DNA of 64,000 nt from Unio delphinus (lineage: Eukaryota > Mollusca > Bivalvia > Unionida > Unionidae). Numbering within the stretch: the first letter of the stretch is position 1; every line of letters starts with the position of its first letter. The notes beneath the pieces are model-generated. The model had not been told where the DNA came from. It worked only from the letters and a program-made list of their open reading frames with translations, and did no database searches. The translations under genes and the position numbers were made by a program. The stretch covers positions 7,912,501 to 7,976,500 of the forward strand of contig JAQISU010000036.1 of the NCBI GenBank assembly GCA_029339505.1, read 5' to 3'. Shown here piece by piece: positions 33,570-48,179 of the stretch.

Positions 33570-35569
33570 TCCCTTGATCTTGATTGTCAGCACCGGTGTT
33601 CTCCTCTCTTCTGGGTATCTAGGACGCTTAGCAATTCGCTTATAATCACAGTCTTATTCGGTTTAGTTTCTTTAATCCACTTTAATGCTAATGATAGCCC
33701 AAAATTTAGCGGTATAAATGGAACAGTGGTCGGGTAGACGTCTGCCAATTTGAATATTATATTCTGGTATGACCATTGCAGCAGCTGTTTTGAAAGGATT
33801 TGTTATTTTTGAGCCATCCGTGAAAATTTTTGTAAAATTTTGACATTGATTATTTATTATTTCCAATGCTAATGTTTTTAAATAGTTTTGTTGGTTTTCC
33901 TTGTTTCCTTTATCTGACAGGGAGATATTTACTTTCGTTCGTACATTGCTCCAAGGTTTTTTGTTGTACGTTATGTTGTTTTCTACTTGGAATATGTCTA
34001 CTGGAAGTTAAGTTTTTAATTCATGAACTAGTTTTCCCATAGAGGTGGTGTTTTTGAGAGTTTTTCTAAAAGAGGTATTGTATTTGTTGATAGCCAGGTA
34101 TGTGGGGTGCGTTTTTTCATGGGTCAACATTCGGGCTGCCTATGTTAAGATGAGTTCCTGCCTCCTAAGATGTAACTGCGGCTCCCCTGTTAAAATCTCA
34201 AGCTCGGCTGTCGAGGTTGATGGCAGTACGCAGGTACCAATGCGTAGGGCTTTTAACTGTATTTTATTTAGTTTGTTTAAGTGAAGTTTGGTGCCGTGGT
34301 GTATATTTGGCACCCATAGTCAAGTTTAGATCTTATGAATGCCCTATACAGTGTTAAAATAGTTTCTTGGTTGGGATCCCACTGAATGCCTTTGAGATAT
34401 CTTAGTAGATTTAGATCCTGGTTTCATCTTTTAACTAGTTCATCTATATGATGTGCCAATGTTAGGTGTTCCTTAAAGTAGATACCCAGAAATTTAGCTA
34501 CTTTCACAAATGTTATTTCTTTAGTTTGTATTGTTAATTTGGAATATTGTTTGAATTTCTTACGTGGAGTGAAAAGTACAGCTACCGTTTTTTGGTGCAA
34601 TAGTTTGAAGTCCATTTATCATCCCATTTACCTATGTTATTTACGCTGGTATGAAGTTAAGCCATATCTGGGTGGTTGGATTGTTTGCCTGCTCTCCATA
34701 GTCCACTATCATCAGAAAATTGTAATAATCCAATTTTAGGTGATGCAAAATTTGTGTCAAGGTCAATAAAGTTGAACATACGGCCCGTGCTGCCGTAATG
34801 ATTTAATTTGGCCTTAAGGCCTTTGGTCAATACAATGTCGAATGCTTTTCCCATATCAATAAATACCGCAATTAAGTTTCTATCCGCTTTTCTTACAGAG
34901 TTGAATGCCAGATTGATAGCGGTTTCTAAGCTTATTAATTGATCCGTAGTGGATCTTTTATTTCTAAACTCACATTGATTTTCAAAAATCAAGTTGTTAC
35001 TTTCAAGGTGGTGTTTAAATCTATTAGTAATAATTTTTTTCCCTTGTTTTGCATATGTTGTTAGTGAGAGAGATGGGTCTGTACGAATTGATTTCGTTTC
35101 TATCTTTATTTGGTTTGAGTATGGGTATTACTATCGCTGTTTTCCATTTTTTGGGTAACCTTTCTGTGTCCCATATTTTGTTTAGCATTTTTATTATTGA
35201 GTTAACCATGATAATGGGTAGGTTTCTGTATATTACATACCCTATTTGGTCTTCCCCAGGTGAAGTTTCTTTTTTGGTTTTAAGTGCCTGTTCCCATTCA
35301 TATAGTGTTAAGTTTGTATTTAGATGTGATAGTTTGAGTCCCAGGTTTTTAAATAGTTCCTTAAATTTAATTTCAGTTTTAGCCCTGTAATTTTGAAATT
35401 CCTTGGTGTGGTTGTTTTTACTGCTCATAGTTTTGAAGTGTTGGGCTAATGAGTCAGCTTTTTCCTTATTGTTACTAGTGTTGTTTATTTTGGGGGTGCT
35501 ATTTGTGTCCTTCCCCATGATAGTTCTAATTTGACAGAGATTTGGACTGTTGACTTTTATATAAACCAA
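33570..35569 (-). pseudogene. Non-LTR retrotransposon pol remnant (reverse transcriptase + RNase H), 5' truncated and internally deleted
   Basis: Blocks on the minus strand follow the order of a LINE-type polyprotein. 35024-35569 has ETSPGEDQIGYVIYRNLP, WKTAIVIPILKPNKDR and SYRPISLTNNICK (RT fingers). 34657-34992 has NQCEFRNKRSTTDQL, AVFIDMGKAFD and then, too soon, LLQFSDDSGLW: the segment between RT motifs A and C, including the usual GVPQGS motif, is missing. 34424-34615 is thumb (FLGIYFKEHLTLAHHIDEL). 34130-34330 has a QLHLRRQEL connection. 33672-33866 is RNase H (IFTDGSK, RLPDHCSIYTA), with SVL-containing sequence beyond. Frames change several times. RT plus C-terminal RNase H suggests the I/Nimb/R1-like clades. 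No endonuclease domain is present, so the copy is 5' truncated. It is not functional. Confidence 0.85.
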
Positions 35570-36140
35570 ATCATTATTGTGTATAATGACATGCTTATTA
35601 TCAACATTATAATGTTGTAATACAATTACATATAAAGATAGGATATTTATAAGAAAAATCGTATACTCTGAATAATAAGATCTTGTCGATAAATTCTTAT
35701 AAATGTAGGTTGGTCGAACCCTTTATGCGTTGATTGATAAAACAATACACATAGTGGTATAAAACACCACATAGCTTCATTTAAAGTCCAGGCGTACGCC
35801 AATTGTTACAGTTTAATAACGGCATGTAGTCTTGTCTTCAAACGATTTCCTTTAAAAGCTGAAAAGTTTGGGCGTGCTATTGGTGTGCTTCCCCCTGATA
35901 GTTCTAATTTTATCCCGTACTTGTTTGGAGTTAGTTCTAAAATTTATACTACTGTCGATGATATATCACATCATTATGCGTAGTCATGGCTTGTGTGTTG
36001 ATTGACAACACAACGAACAGTGGTATATAATGCCCCAATACTTCCTTCTTCAATTCAAGCTCGGCAGACGCTAGATCTCACAACGCAATATCGGCGTTTA
36101 GTTTTGTCCTCAGATCAATTCTTCAAAAGGAAAACAAAAG
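35485..36140 (-). repeat. Diverged tandem duplication of the retroelement 5' junction and flank
   Basis: Sequence around 35485-35600 matches 35872-36000 (GATAGTTCTAATTT and the CATTAT..T.T.ATGAC/GTCATG region). 35725-35850 matches 35998-36130 (GTTGATTGA, AGTGGTATA, GTCTTGTCTTCAAA/GTTTTGTCCTCAGA, AAAAG.AAA). Together they indicate a roughly 270-390 bp unit duplicated in tandem and since diverged. Confidence 0.6.
35880..35946 (-). pseudogene. Second short fragment of the same reverse transcriptase region
   Basis: The minus strand encodes VRDKIRTIRGKHTNSTPKL, parallel to LCQIRTIMGKDTNSTPKI at the 5' limit of the larger remnant. The homology extends into the non-coding flank on the 5' side, so this is a diverged duplication of the truncation junction rather than an independent insertion. 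Confidence 0.65.
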
Positions 36141-36199
36141 GTAAGCAACAAAAAAAGAAAATTTGATTTGATTTGCTCGTCAGTATCAAAATCTACCAG

Positions 36200-36480
36200 A
36201 TATTGTATTGATACAACACTGATTGTATTGATTCAACATTTATTAAATTGATTTAACATTTATTGAATTGATTTAACATGGTTTGTATTGATTAAACATT
36301 AATTGCAGCGATTTATCATTGATTGTATTCATTTAACATTGATAGTATTTATTCGCAATTTATTGTATTGATTCAACATTTATTGAATTGATTTAACATT
36401 AATTGTATTGATTCGAGATTGATTGGATTGATTCGAAATTGATTGTATTAATTTAACCTGTTATTAATTCAACGTTGATT
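36200..36480 (+). repeat. Degenerate 23-24 bp tandem repeat
   Basis: About 12 copies of TGTATTGATTTAACATTTAT/GATTG words. Confidence 0.85.
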
Positions 36481-36956
36481 GCAGTAGATAGGAACATTTG
36501 ATTTTGATATAAAAAAATTAAAGAAATTATGAACTGCGATTCCATAAATTAACAAATCGATAATGAATACTGTGTATTGAATTAAACAAATCGATAAAAG
36601 AAATATACCGTTTCTTTAAATTATTTTTATATAAATATGGTATTGGCTAAGAGTAGAAAGACAGAAAAGTCATCCATATTTGTTTTATATCTTATTTATA
36701 TATATTTTAAAGATACATTAACTAGATGCCCTTTTTTGAAAACATATTTAATACCAACATTCATCCTGTCGTTAAAATAATGCGCAAGACCAGTAATATA
36801 GCATGTATCAAAATCCTCATTGATTTATGCAAATGACCATGTTTCTTTGATACTTAGCAATGTAGAAATTTTCACCTGTCTATGACTAACATTAACTCAA
36901 TATTCTCTATTCCAGCAAAATAACTTTACAAAATTAAATGTAGGTATATGTGATAA
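36481..36956. other. No gene seen
   Basis: AT-rich spacer before the large satellite. Confidence 0.5.
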
Positions 36957-39900
36957 TTAATGTACTCATAACCTGGACTTATAAATCTTTCTAATGTACT
37001 CATAACTTTGACTTCTAAATCTTTCTAATGTACTCATAACTAGAATTCTAAATCTTTATACTGTACTCATAACTTTGACTTATAAATCTTTCTGATGTAC
37101 TCATAACTTTGACTTCTAAATCTTTCTACTGTACTCATAACTTTGACTTCTAAATCTTTCTAATGTACTCATAACTTTGACTTCTAAATCTTTCTAATAT
37201 ACTCATAACTTTGACTTCTAAATCTTTCTAATATACTCATAACTTTGACTTCTAAATCTTTATAATATACTCATAACTTTGACTTCTAAATCTTAATAAT
37301 ATACTCATAACTTTGACTTCTAAATCTTTCTAATGTACTGATAACTTTTACTTCTAAATCTTTCTAATGTACTCATAACTTTGACTTCTAAATCTTTCTA
37401 ATGTACTCATAACTTTGACTTCTAAATCTTTCTAATGTACTCATAACTTTGACTTCTAAATCTTTCTAATATACTCATAACTTTGACTTCTAAATCTTTC
37501 TAATATACTCATAACTTTGACTTCTAAATCTTTATAATATACTCATAACTTTGACTTCTAAATCTTAATAATATACTCATAACTTTGACTTCTAAATCTT
37601 TCTAATGTACTGATAACTTTTACTTCTAAATCTTTCTAATGTACTCATAACTTTGACTTCTAAATCTTTATAATGTACTCATAACTTTGACTTCTAAATC
37701 TTTCTAATGTACTCATAACTTTGACTTCTAAATCTTTCTAATGTACTGATAACTTTTACTTCTAAATCTTTCTAATGTACTCATAACTTTGACTTCTAAA
37801 TCTTTCTAATGTACTCATAACTTTGACTTCTAAATCTTTCTAATGTACTCATAACTTTGACTTCTAAATCTTTCTAATGTACTCATAACTTTGACTTCTA
37901 AATCTTTCTAATGTACTCATAACTTTTACTTCTAAATCTTTCTAATGTACTCATAACTTTGACTTCTAAATCTATCTCATATACTCATAACTTTTACTTC
38001 TAAATCTTTCTAATGTACTCATAACTTTGACTTCTAAATCTTAATAATATACTCATAACTTTTACTTCTAAATCTTTCTAATGTACTCATAACTTTGACT
38101 TCTAAATCTTAATAATATACTCATAACTTTTACTTCTAAATCTTTCTAATGTACTCATAACTTTGACTTCTAAATCTTAATAATATACTGATAACTTTTA
38201 CTTCTAAATCTTTCTAATGTACTCATAACTTTGACTTCTAAATCTTTCTAATGTACTCATAACTTTGACTTCTAAATCTTTCTAATGTACTCATAACTTT
38301 GACTTCTAAATCTTTATAATATACTCATAACTTTGACTTCTAAATCTTAATAATATACTCATAACTAGAATTCTAAATCTTTATAATGTACTCATAACTT
38401 TGACTTCTAAATCTTTCTAATGTACTCATAACTTTGACTTCTAAATCTTTATAATATACTCATAACTTTGACTTCTAAATCTTTCTAATGTACTCATAAC
38501 TTTGACTTCTAAATCTTTCTAATGTACTGATAACTTTTACTTCTAAATCTTTCTAATGTACTCATAACTTTGACTTCTAAATCTTTCTAATGTACTCATA
38601 ACTTTGACTTCTAAATCTTTCTAATGTACTCATAAATTTGACTTCTAAATCTATCTAATGTACTCATAACTTTGACTTCTAAATCTTTCTAATGTACTCA
38701 TGACTTTGACTTCTAAATCTTTCTAATGTACTCATAACTTTGACTTCTAAATCTTTCTAATGTACTCATAACTTTGACTTCTAAATCTTTCTAATATATT
38801 CATAATTTTGAATTCTAAATCTTTCTAATGTACTCATAACTTTGACTTCTAAATCTTTCTAATTTACTGATAACTTTGACTTCTAAATCTTTCTAATATA
38901 TTCATAACTTTGACTTCTAAATCTTTCTAATATACTCATAACTTTGAATTCTAAATCTTTCTGATGTACTCATAACTTTGACTTCTAAATCTTTCTAATG
39001 TACTCATAACTTTGACTTCTAAATCTTTCTAATGTACTCATAACTTTGACTTCTAAATCTTTATAATATACTCATAACTTTGACTTCTAAATCTATCTAA
39101 TGTACTCATAACTTTGACTTCTAAATCTTTCTAATGTACTCATAACTTTGACTTCTAAATCTTTCTAATGTACTCATAACTTTGACTTCTAAATCTTTCT
39201 AATGTACTCATAACTTTGACTTCTAAATCTATCTAATATACTCATAACTTTGAATTATAAATCTTTCTCCTGTACTCATAACTTTGACTTCTAAATCTTT
39301 CTAATGTACTCATAACTTTGACTTCTAAATCTTTCTAATGTACTCATAACTTTGACTTCTAAATCTTTCTAATATATTCATAACTTTGACTTCGAAATCT
39401 TTATAATATACTCACAACTTTGACTTCTAAATCTTTCTAATATACTCATAACTTTGAATTCTAAATCTTTCTGATGTACTCATAACTTTGACTTCTAAAT
39501 CTTTCTAATGTACTCATAACTTTGACATCTAAATCTTTCTAATATACTCATAACTTTGACTTCTAAATCTTTCTAATATACTCATAACTTTGAATTTTAA
39601 ATCTTTCTGATGTACTCATAACTTTGACTTCTAAATCTTTCTAATGTACTCATAACTTTGACTTCTAAATCTTTCTAATATACTCATAACTTTGACTTCT
39701 ATATCTTTCTAATATATTCATAACTTTGACTTCTAAATCTTTCTAATGTACTCATAACTTTGACTTCTAAATCTTTCTAATGTACTCATAACTTTGACTT
39801 CTAAATCTTTCTAATATATTCATAACTTTGACTTCTAAATCTTTCTAATGTACTCATAACTAGAATTCTAAATCTTTATAATGTACTCATAACTTTGACT

Positions 39901-42900
39901 TCTAAATCTTTCTAATGTACTCATAACTTTGACTTCTAAATCTTTCTAATGTACTCATAACTTTGACTTCTAAATCTTTCTAATGTACTCATAACTTTGA
40001 CTTCTAAATCTTTCTAATGTACTCATAACTAGAATTCTAAATCTTTATAATGTACTCATAACTTTGACTTCTAAATCTTTCTAATGTACTCATAACTTTG
40101 ACTTCTAAATCTTTCTAATGTACTCATAACTAGAATTCTAATTCTTTATAATGTACTCATAACTTTGACTTCTAAATCTTTATAATGTATTCATAACTTT
40201 GACTTCTAAATCTTTCTAATGTACTCATAACTAGAATTATAAATCTTTCTAATGTACTCATAACTTTGACTTCTAAATGTTTCTAATGTACTCATAACTT
40301 TGACTTCTAAATCTTTCTAATGTACTGATAACTTTCACTTCTAAATCTGTATAATATACTCATAACTTTGACTTCTAAATCTTTATAATATACTCATAAC
40401 TTTGACTTCTAAATCTTTCTAATGTACTGATAACTTTGACTTCTAAATCTTTCTAATGTACTGATAACTTTGACTTCTAAATCTTTCTAATGTACTCATA
40501 ACTAGAATTCTAAATGTTTATAATGTACTCATAACTTTGACTTCTAAATCTTTCTAATGTACTCATAACTAGAATTCTAAATCTTTATAATGTACTCATA
40601 ACTTTGACTTCTAAATCTTTCTAATGTACTCATAACTTTGACTTCTAAATCTTTATAATATACTCATAACTTTGACTTCTAAATCTTTCTAATGTATTCA
40701 TAACTTTGACTTCTAAATCTTTCTAATGTACTCATAACTTTGACTTCTAAATCTTTCTAATGTACTCATAACTAGAATTCTAATCTTTATAATGTACTCA
40801 AAACTTTGACTTCTAAATCTTTCTAATTTACTCATAACTTTGACTTCTAAATCTTTCTAATGTACTCATAACTTTGACTTCTAAATCTTTCTAATGTACT
40901 CATAACTAGAATTCTAAATCTTTCTAATGTGCTCATAACTTTGACTTCTAAATCTTTCTAATGTACTCATAACTATAATTCTCAATCTTTATAATGTACT
41001 CATAACTTTGACTTCTAAATCTTTCTAATGTACTCATAACTAGAATTCTAAATCTTTATAATGTACTCATAACTTTGACTTCTAAATCTTTCTAATGTAC
41101 TCATAACATTGATTTCTAAATCTTTCTAATGTACTGATAACTTTGACTTCTAAATCTTTCTAATGTACCCATAACTTTGACTTCTAAATCTTTCTAATGT
41201 ACTCATAACATTGATTTCTAAATCTTTCTAATGTACTCATAACTTTGACTTCTAAATCTATCTAATGTACTCATAACTTTGACTTCTAAATCTTTCTAAT
41301 GTATTCATAACTTTGACTTCTAAATCTTTATAATATACTCAAAACTTTGACTTCTAAATCTATCTAATGTACTCATAACTTTGACTTCTAAATCTTTCTA
41401 ATGTATTCATAACTTTGACTTCTAAATCTTTCTAATGTACTCAAAACTTTGACTTCTAAATCTTTCTAATGTACTCATAACTTTGACTTCTAAATCTTTC
41501 TAATGTACTGATAACTTTTACTTCTAAATCTTTCTAATGTACTCATAACTTTGACTTCTAAATCTTTCTAATGTACTCAAAACTTTGACTTCTAAATCTT
41601 TATAATGTACTGATAACTTTGACTTCTAAATCTTTCTAATGTACTGATAACTTTTACTTCTAAATCTTTCTAATGTACTCATAACTTTGACTTCTAAATC
41701 TTTCTAATGTACTCAAAACTTTGACTTCTAAATCTTTCTAATGTACTCATAACTTTGACTTCTAAATCTATCTAATGTACTCATAACTTTGACTTCTAAA
41801 TCTTTCTAATGTACTCATGACTTTGACTTCTAAATCTTTCTAATGTACTCAAAACTTTGACTTCTAAATCTTTCTAATGTACTCATAACTATAATTCTCA
41901 ATCTTTATAATGTACTCAAAACTTTGACTTCTAAATCTTTCTAATGTACTCATAACTATAATTCTCAATCTTTATAATGTACTCATAACTTTGACTTCTA
42001 AATCTTTCTAATGTACTCATAACTAGAATTCTAAATCTTTATAATGTACTCATAACTTTGACTTCTAAATCTTTCTAATGTACTCATAACATTGATTTCT
42101 AAATCTTTCTAATGTACTGATAACTTTGACTTCTAAATCTTTCTAATGTACCCATAACTTTGACTTCTAAATCTTTCTAATGTACTCATAACTTTGACTT
42201 CTAAATCTATCTAATGTACTCATAACTTTGACTTCTAAATCTTTCTAATGTACTCATGACTTTGACTTCTAAATCTTTCTAATGTACTCATAACTTTGAC
42301 TTCTAAATCTTTCTAATGTACTCATAACTTTGACTTCTAAATCTTTCTAATATATTCATAACTTTGAATTCTAAATCTTTCTGATGTACTCATAACTTTG
42401 ACTTCTAAATCTTTCTAATGTACTGATAACTTTGACTTCTAAATCTTTCTAATATATTGATAACTTTGACTTCTTAATCTTTCTAATATACTCATAACTT
42501 TGAATTCTAAATCTTTCTGATGTACTCATAACTTTGACTTCTAAATCTTTCTAATGTACTCATAACTTTGACTTCTAAATCTTTTTAATGTACTCATAAC
42601 TTTGACTTCTAAATCTTTATAATATACTCATAACTTTGACTTCTAAATCTATCTAATGTACTCATAACTTTGACTTCTAAATCTTTCTAATGTACTCATA
42701 ACTTTGACTTCTAAATCTTTCTAATGTACTCATAACTTTGACTTCTAAATCTTACTAATCTACTCATAACTTTGACTTCTAAATCTTTCTAATGTACTCA
42801 TAACTAGAATTCTAAATCTTTATAATGTACTCATAACTTTGACTTCTAAATCTTTCTAATGTACTCATAACTTTGATTTCTAAATCTTTCTAATGTACTC

Positions 42901-45900
42901 ATAACTTTGACATCTAAATCTTTATAATGTACTCATAACGTTGACTTCTAAATCTTCCTAATGTACTCATAACTTTGACTTCTAAATCTTTCTAATGTAT
43001 TCATATCTTTGACTTCTAAATCTTTTTTGATCTACTCATAACTTTGACTTCTAAATCTTTCTAATGTACTGATAACTTTGACTTCTAAATCTTTCTAATG
43101 TACTGATAACTTTGACTTCTAAATCTTTCTAATGTACCCATAACTTTGACTTCCAAATCTTTCTAATGTACTCATAACTTTGACTTCTAAATCTTTCTAA
43201 TGTACTGATAACTTTGACTTCTAAATCTTTCTAATGTACCCATAACTTTGACTTCCAAATCTTTCTAATGTACTGATAACTTTGACTTCTAAATCTTTCT
43301 AATGTACTGATAACTTTGACTTCTAAATCTTTCTAATGTACCCATAACTTTGACTTCCAAATCTTTCTAATGTACTCATAACTAGAATTCTAAATCTTTA
43401 TAATGTACTCATAACTTTGACTTCTAAATCTTTCTAATGTACTCATAACTTTGACTTCTAAATCTTTCTAATGTACTCATAATTTTGACTTCTAAATCTT
43501 TCTAATGTACTCATAATTTTGACTTCTAAATCTATCTAATGTACTCATAACTTTGACTTCTAAATCTTTCTAATGTACTCATAACTTTGACTTCTAAATC
43601 TTTCTAATGTACTGATAACTTTGACTTCAATATCTTTCTAATGTACTCATAACTTTGACTTCTAAATCTATCTAATGTACTCATAACTTTGACTTCTAAA
43701 TCTTTCTAATGTACTCATAACTTTGACTTCTAAATCTTTCTAATGTACTCATAACTTTGACTTCTAAATCTTTCTAATGTACTCATAACTTTGACTTCTA
43801 AATCTTTCTAATATATTCATAACTTTGAATTCTAAATCTTTCTGATGCACTCATAACTTTGACTTCTAAATCTTTCTAATGTTCTCATAACTTTGACTTC
43901 TAAATCTTTCTAATGTACTCATAACTAGAATTCTAAATCTTTATAATGTACTCATAACTTTGACTTCTAAATCTTTCTAATGTACTCATAACTTTGACTT
44001 ATAAATCTTTCTAATATATTCATAACTTTGACGTCTAAATCTTTATAAAATACTCATAACTTTGACTTCTAAATCTTTCTATTATACTCATAACTTTGAA
44101 TTCTAAATCTTTCTGATGTACTCATAACTTTGACTTCTAAATCTTTCTAATGTACTCATAACTTTGACTTCTAAATCTTTCTAATGTACTCATAACTTTG
44201 ACTTCTAAATCTTTCTAATGTACTCATAACTTTGACTTCTAAATCTTTCTAATGTACTCATAACTAGAATTCTAAATCTTTATAATGTACTCATAACTTT
44301 GACTTCTAAATCTTTCTAATGTACTCATAACTTTGACTTCTAAATCTTTCTTATGTACTCATAAGTAGAATTCTAAATCTTTATAATTTACTCATAACTT
44401 TGACTTCTAAATCTTTCTAATGTACTCATAACTTTGACTTCTAAATCATTCTAATGTACTCATAACTAGAATTCTAAATCTTTCTAATGTACTCATAACT
44501 TTGACTTCTAAATCTTTCTAATGTACTCATAACTTTGACTTCTAAATCTTTCTAATGTACTCATTACTAGAATTCTAAATCTTTCAAATGTACTCATAAC
44601 TTTGACTTCTTAATCTTTCTAATGTACTCATAACTTTGACTTCTAAATCTTTCTAATGTACTCATAATTTTGACTTCTAAATCTTTCTAATGTACTCATA
44701 ACTAGAATTCTAAATCTTTATAATGTACTCATAACTTTGACTTCTAAATCTTTCTAATGTACTCATAACTTTGACTTCTAAATCTTTATAATGTACTCAT
44801 AACTTTGACTTCTAAATCTTTCTGATGTACTCATAACTTTGAGTTCTAAATCCTTCTAATGTATTCATAACTTTGACTTCTAAATCTTTCTAATGTACTC
44901 ATAACTAGAATTTTAAATCTTTATTATGTACTCATAACTTTGACTTCTAAATCTTTCTAATGTATTCATAACTTTGACTACTAAATCTTTCTAATGTACT
45001 CATAACTAGAATTCTAAATCTTTATAATGTACTCATAACTTTGACTTCTAAATCTTTCTAATGTACTCATAACTTTGACTATTAAACTTTTCTAATGTAC
45101 TCATAACTAGAATTCTAAATCTTTCTAATGTACTCATAACTTTGACTTCTAAATCTTTCTAATGTACTTATAACTTTGACTTCTAAATCTTTCTAATGTA
45201 CTCATAACTAGAATTCTAAATCTTTCTAATGTACTCATAACTTTGACTTCTAAATCTTTCTAATGTACTCATAACTTTGACTTCTAAATCTTTCTAATGT
45301 ACTCATAACTTTGACTTCTAAATCTTTCTAATATATTCATAACTTTGACTTCTAAATCTTTATAATATACTCATAACTTTGACTTCTAAATCTTTCTAAT
45401 ATACTCATAACTTTGAATTCTAAATCTTTCTGATGTACTCATAACTTTGACTTCTAAATATTTCTAATGTACTCATAACTTTGACTTCTAAATCTTTCTA
45501 ATGTACTCATAACTTTGACTTCTAAATCTTTCTAATATATTCATAACTTTGACTTCTAAATCTTTTTAATGTACTCATAACTAGAATTCTAAATCTTTAT
45601 AATGTACTCATAACTTTGACTTCTAAATCTTTCTAATGTACTCATAACTTTGACTTCTAAATCTTTCTAATTTACTCATAACTTTGACTTCTAAATCTTT
45701 CTAATGTACTCATAACTTTGACTTCTAAATCTTTCTAATGTACTCATAACTAGAATTCTAAATCTTTATAATGTACTGATAACTTTGACTTCTAAATCTT
45801 TCTAATGTACTCATAACTTTGACTTCTAAATCTTTCTAATGTACTCATAACTAGAATTCTAAATCTTTATAATGTACTCATAACTTTGACTTCTAAATCT

Positions 45901-48179
45901 TTCTAATGTACTCATAACTTTGACTTCTAAATCTTTCTAATGTACTCATAACTAGAATTCTAAATCTTTCTAATGTACTCATAACTTTGACTTCTAAATC
46001 TTTCTAATGTACTCATAACTTTGACTTCTAGATCTTTCTAATGTACTCATAACTAGAATTCTAAATCTTTCAAATGTACTCATAACTTTGACTTCTTAAT
46101 CTTTCTAATGTACTCATAACTTTGACTTCTAAATCTTTCTAATGTACTCATAACTTTGACTTCTAAATCTTTCTAATGTACTCATAACTAGAATTCTAAA
46201 TCTTTATAATGTACTCATAACTTTGACTTCTAAATCTTTCTAATGTACTCATAACTTTGCTTTCTAAATCTTTATAATGTACTCATAACTTTGACTTCTA
46301 AATCTTTCTGATGTACTCATAACTTTGACTTCTAAATCCTTCTAATGTATTCATAACTTTGACTTCTAAATCTTTCTAATTTACTCATAACTAGAATTTT
46401 AAATCTTTATAATGTACTCATAACTTTGACTTCTAAATCTTTCTAATGTATTCATAACTTTGACTTCAAAATCTTTCTAATGTACTCATAACTTTGACTT
46501 CTAAATCTTTCTAAAGTACTCATAAATTTGACTTCTAAATCTTTCTAATGTACTCATAACTATAATTCTAAATCTTTATAATGTACTCATAACTTTGACT
46601 TCTAAATCTTTCTAATGTACTCATAACTAGAATTGTAAATCTTTCTAATGTACTCATAACTTTGACTTCTAAATCTTTCTAATGTACTCATAACTTTGAC
46701 TTCTAAATCTTTCTAATGTACTCATAACTAGAATTCTAATCCTTATAATGTACTAAAAACTTTGACTTCTAAATCTTTCTAATCTACTGATAACTTTGAC
46801 TTCTAAATCTTTCCAATGTACTCATAACTTTGACTTCTAAATCTTTCTAATGTACTCATAACTTTGACTTCTAAATCTTTCTAATGTACTCATAACTAGA
46901 ATTCTAAATCTTTCTAATGTACTCATAACTTTGACTTCTAAATCTTTCTAATGTACTCATAACTTTGACTTCTAAATCTTTCTAATGTACTCATAACTAG
47001 AATTCTAATCTTTATAATGTACTCAAAACTTTGACTTCTAAATCTTTCTAATGTACTCATAACTTTGACTTCTAAATCTTTCTAATGTACTCATAACTTT
47101 GACTTCTAAATCTTTCTAATCTACTCATAACTTTGACTTCTAAATCTTTCTAATGTACTCATAACTTTGACTTCTAAATCTTTCTAATGTATTCATAACT
47201 AGAATTCTAAATCTTTCTAATGTACTCATAACTTTGACTTCTAAATCTTTCTAATGTACTCATAACTTTGATTTCTAAATCTTTCTAATGTACTCATAAC
47301 TTTGACTTCTAAATCTTTATAATGTACTCATAACTTTGACTTCTAAATCTTCCTAATGTACTCATAACTTTGACTTCTAAATCTTTCTAATGTATTCATA
47401 TCTATGACTTCTAAATCTTTTTTGATATACTCATAACTTTGACTTCTAAATCTTTCTAATGTACTGATAACTTTGACTTCTAAATCTTTCTAATGTACTG
47501 ATAACTTTGACTTCTAAATCTTTCTAATGTACCCATAACTTTGACTTCCAAATCTTTCTAATGTACTCATAACTTGGACTTCTAAATCTATCTAATGTAC
47601 TCATAACTTTGACTTCTATATCTTTCTAATGTACTCATAACTAGAATTCTAAATCTTTATAATGTACTCATAACTTTGACTTCTAAATCTTTCTAATGTA
47701 CTCATAACTTTGACTTCTAAATCTTTCTAATGTACTCATAACTTTGACTTCTAAATCTATCTAATGTACTCATAACTTTGACTTCTAAATCTTTCTGATG
47801 TACTCATAACTTTGACTTCTAAATCTTTCTAATGTACTCATAACTTTGACTTCTAAATCTTTCTAATGTACTCATAACTTTGACTTCTAAATCTTCCCAA
47901 TATATTCATAACTTTGAATTCTAAATCTTTCTGATGTACTCATAACTTTGACTTCTAAATCTTTCTAATGTACTGATAACTTTGACTTTTAAATCTTTCT
48001 AATATATTCATAACTTTGACTTCTAAATCTTTCTAATATACTCATAACTTTGAATTCTAAATCTTTCTGATGTACTCATAACTTTGACTTCTAAAACTTT
48101 CTAATGTACTGATAACTTTGACTTCTAAATCTTTCTAATGTACTCATAACTTTGACTTCTAAATCTTTATAATATACTC

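Noticed and set aside
33480..35390. Plus-strand open frames of 66-113 codons
   Set aside because: Shadows of the reverse transcriptase/RNase H remnant on the minus strand.
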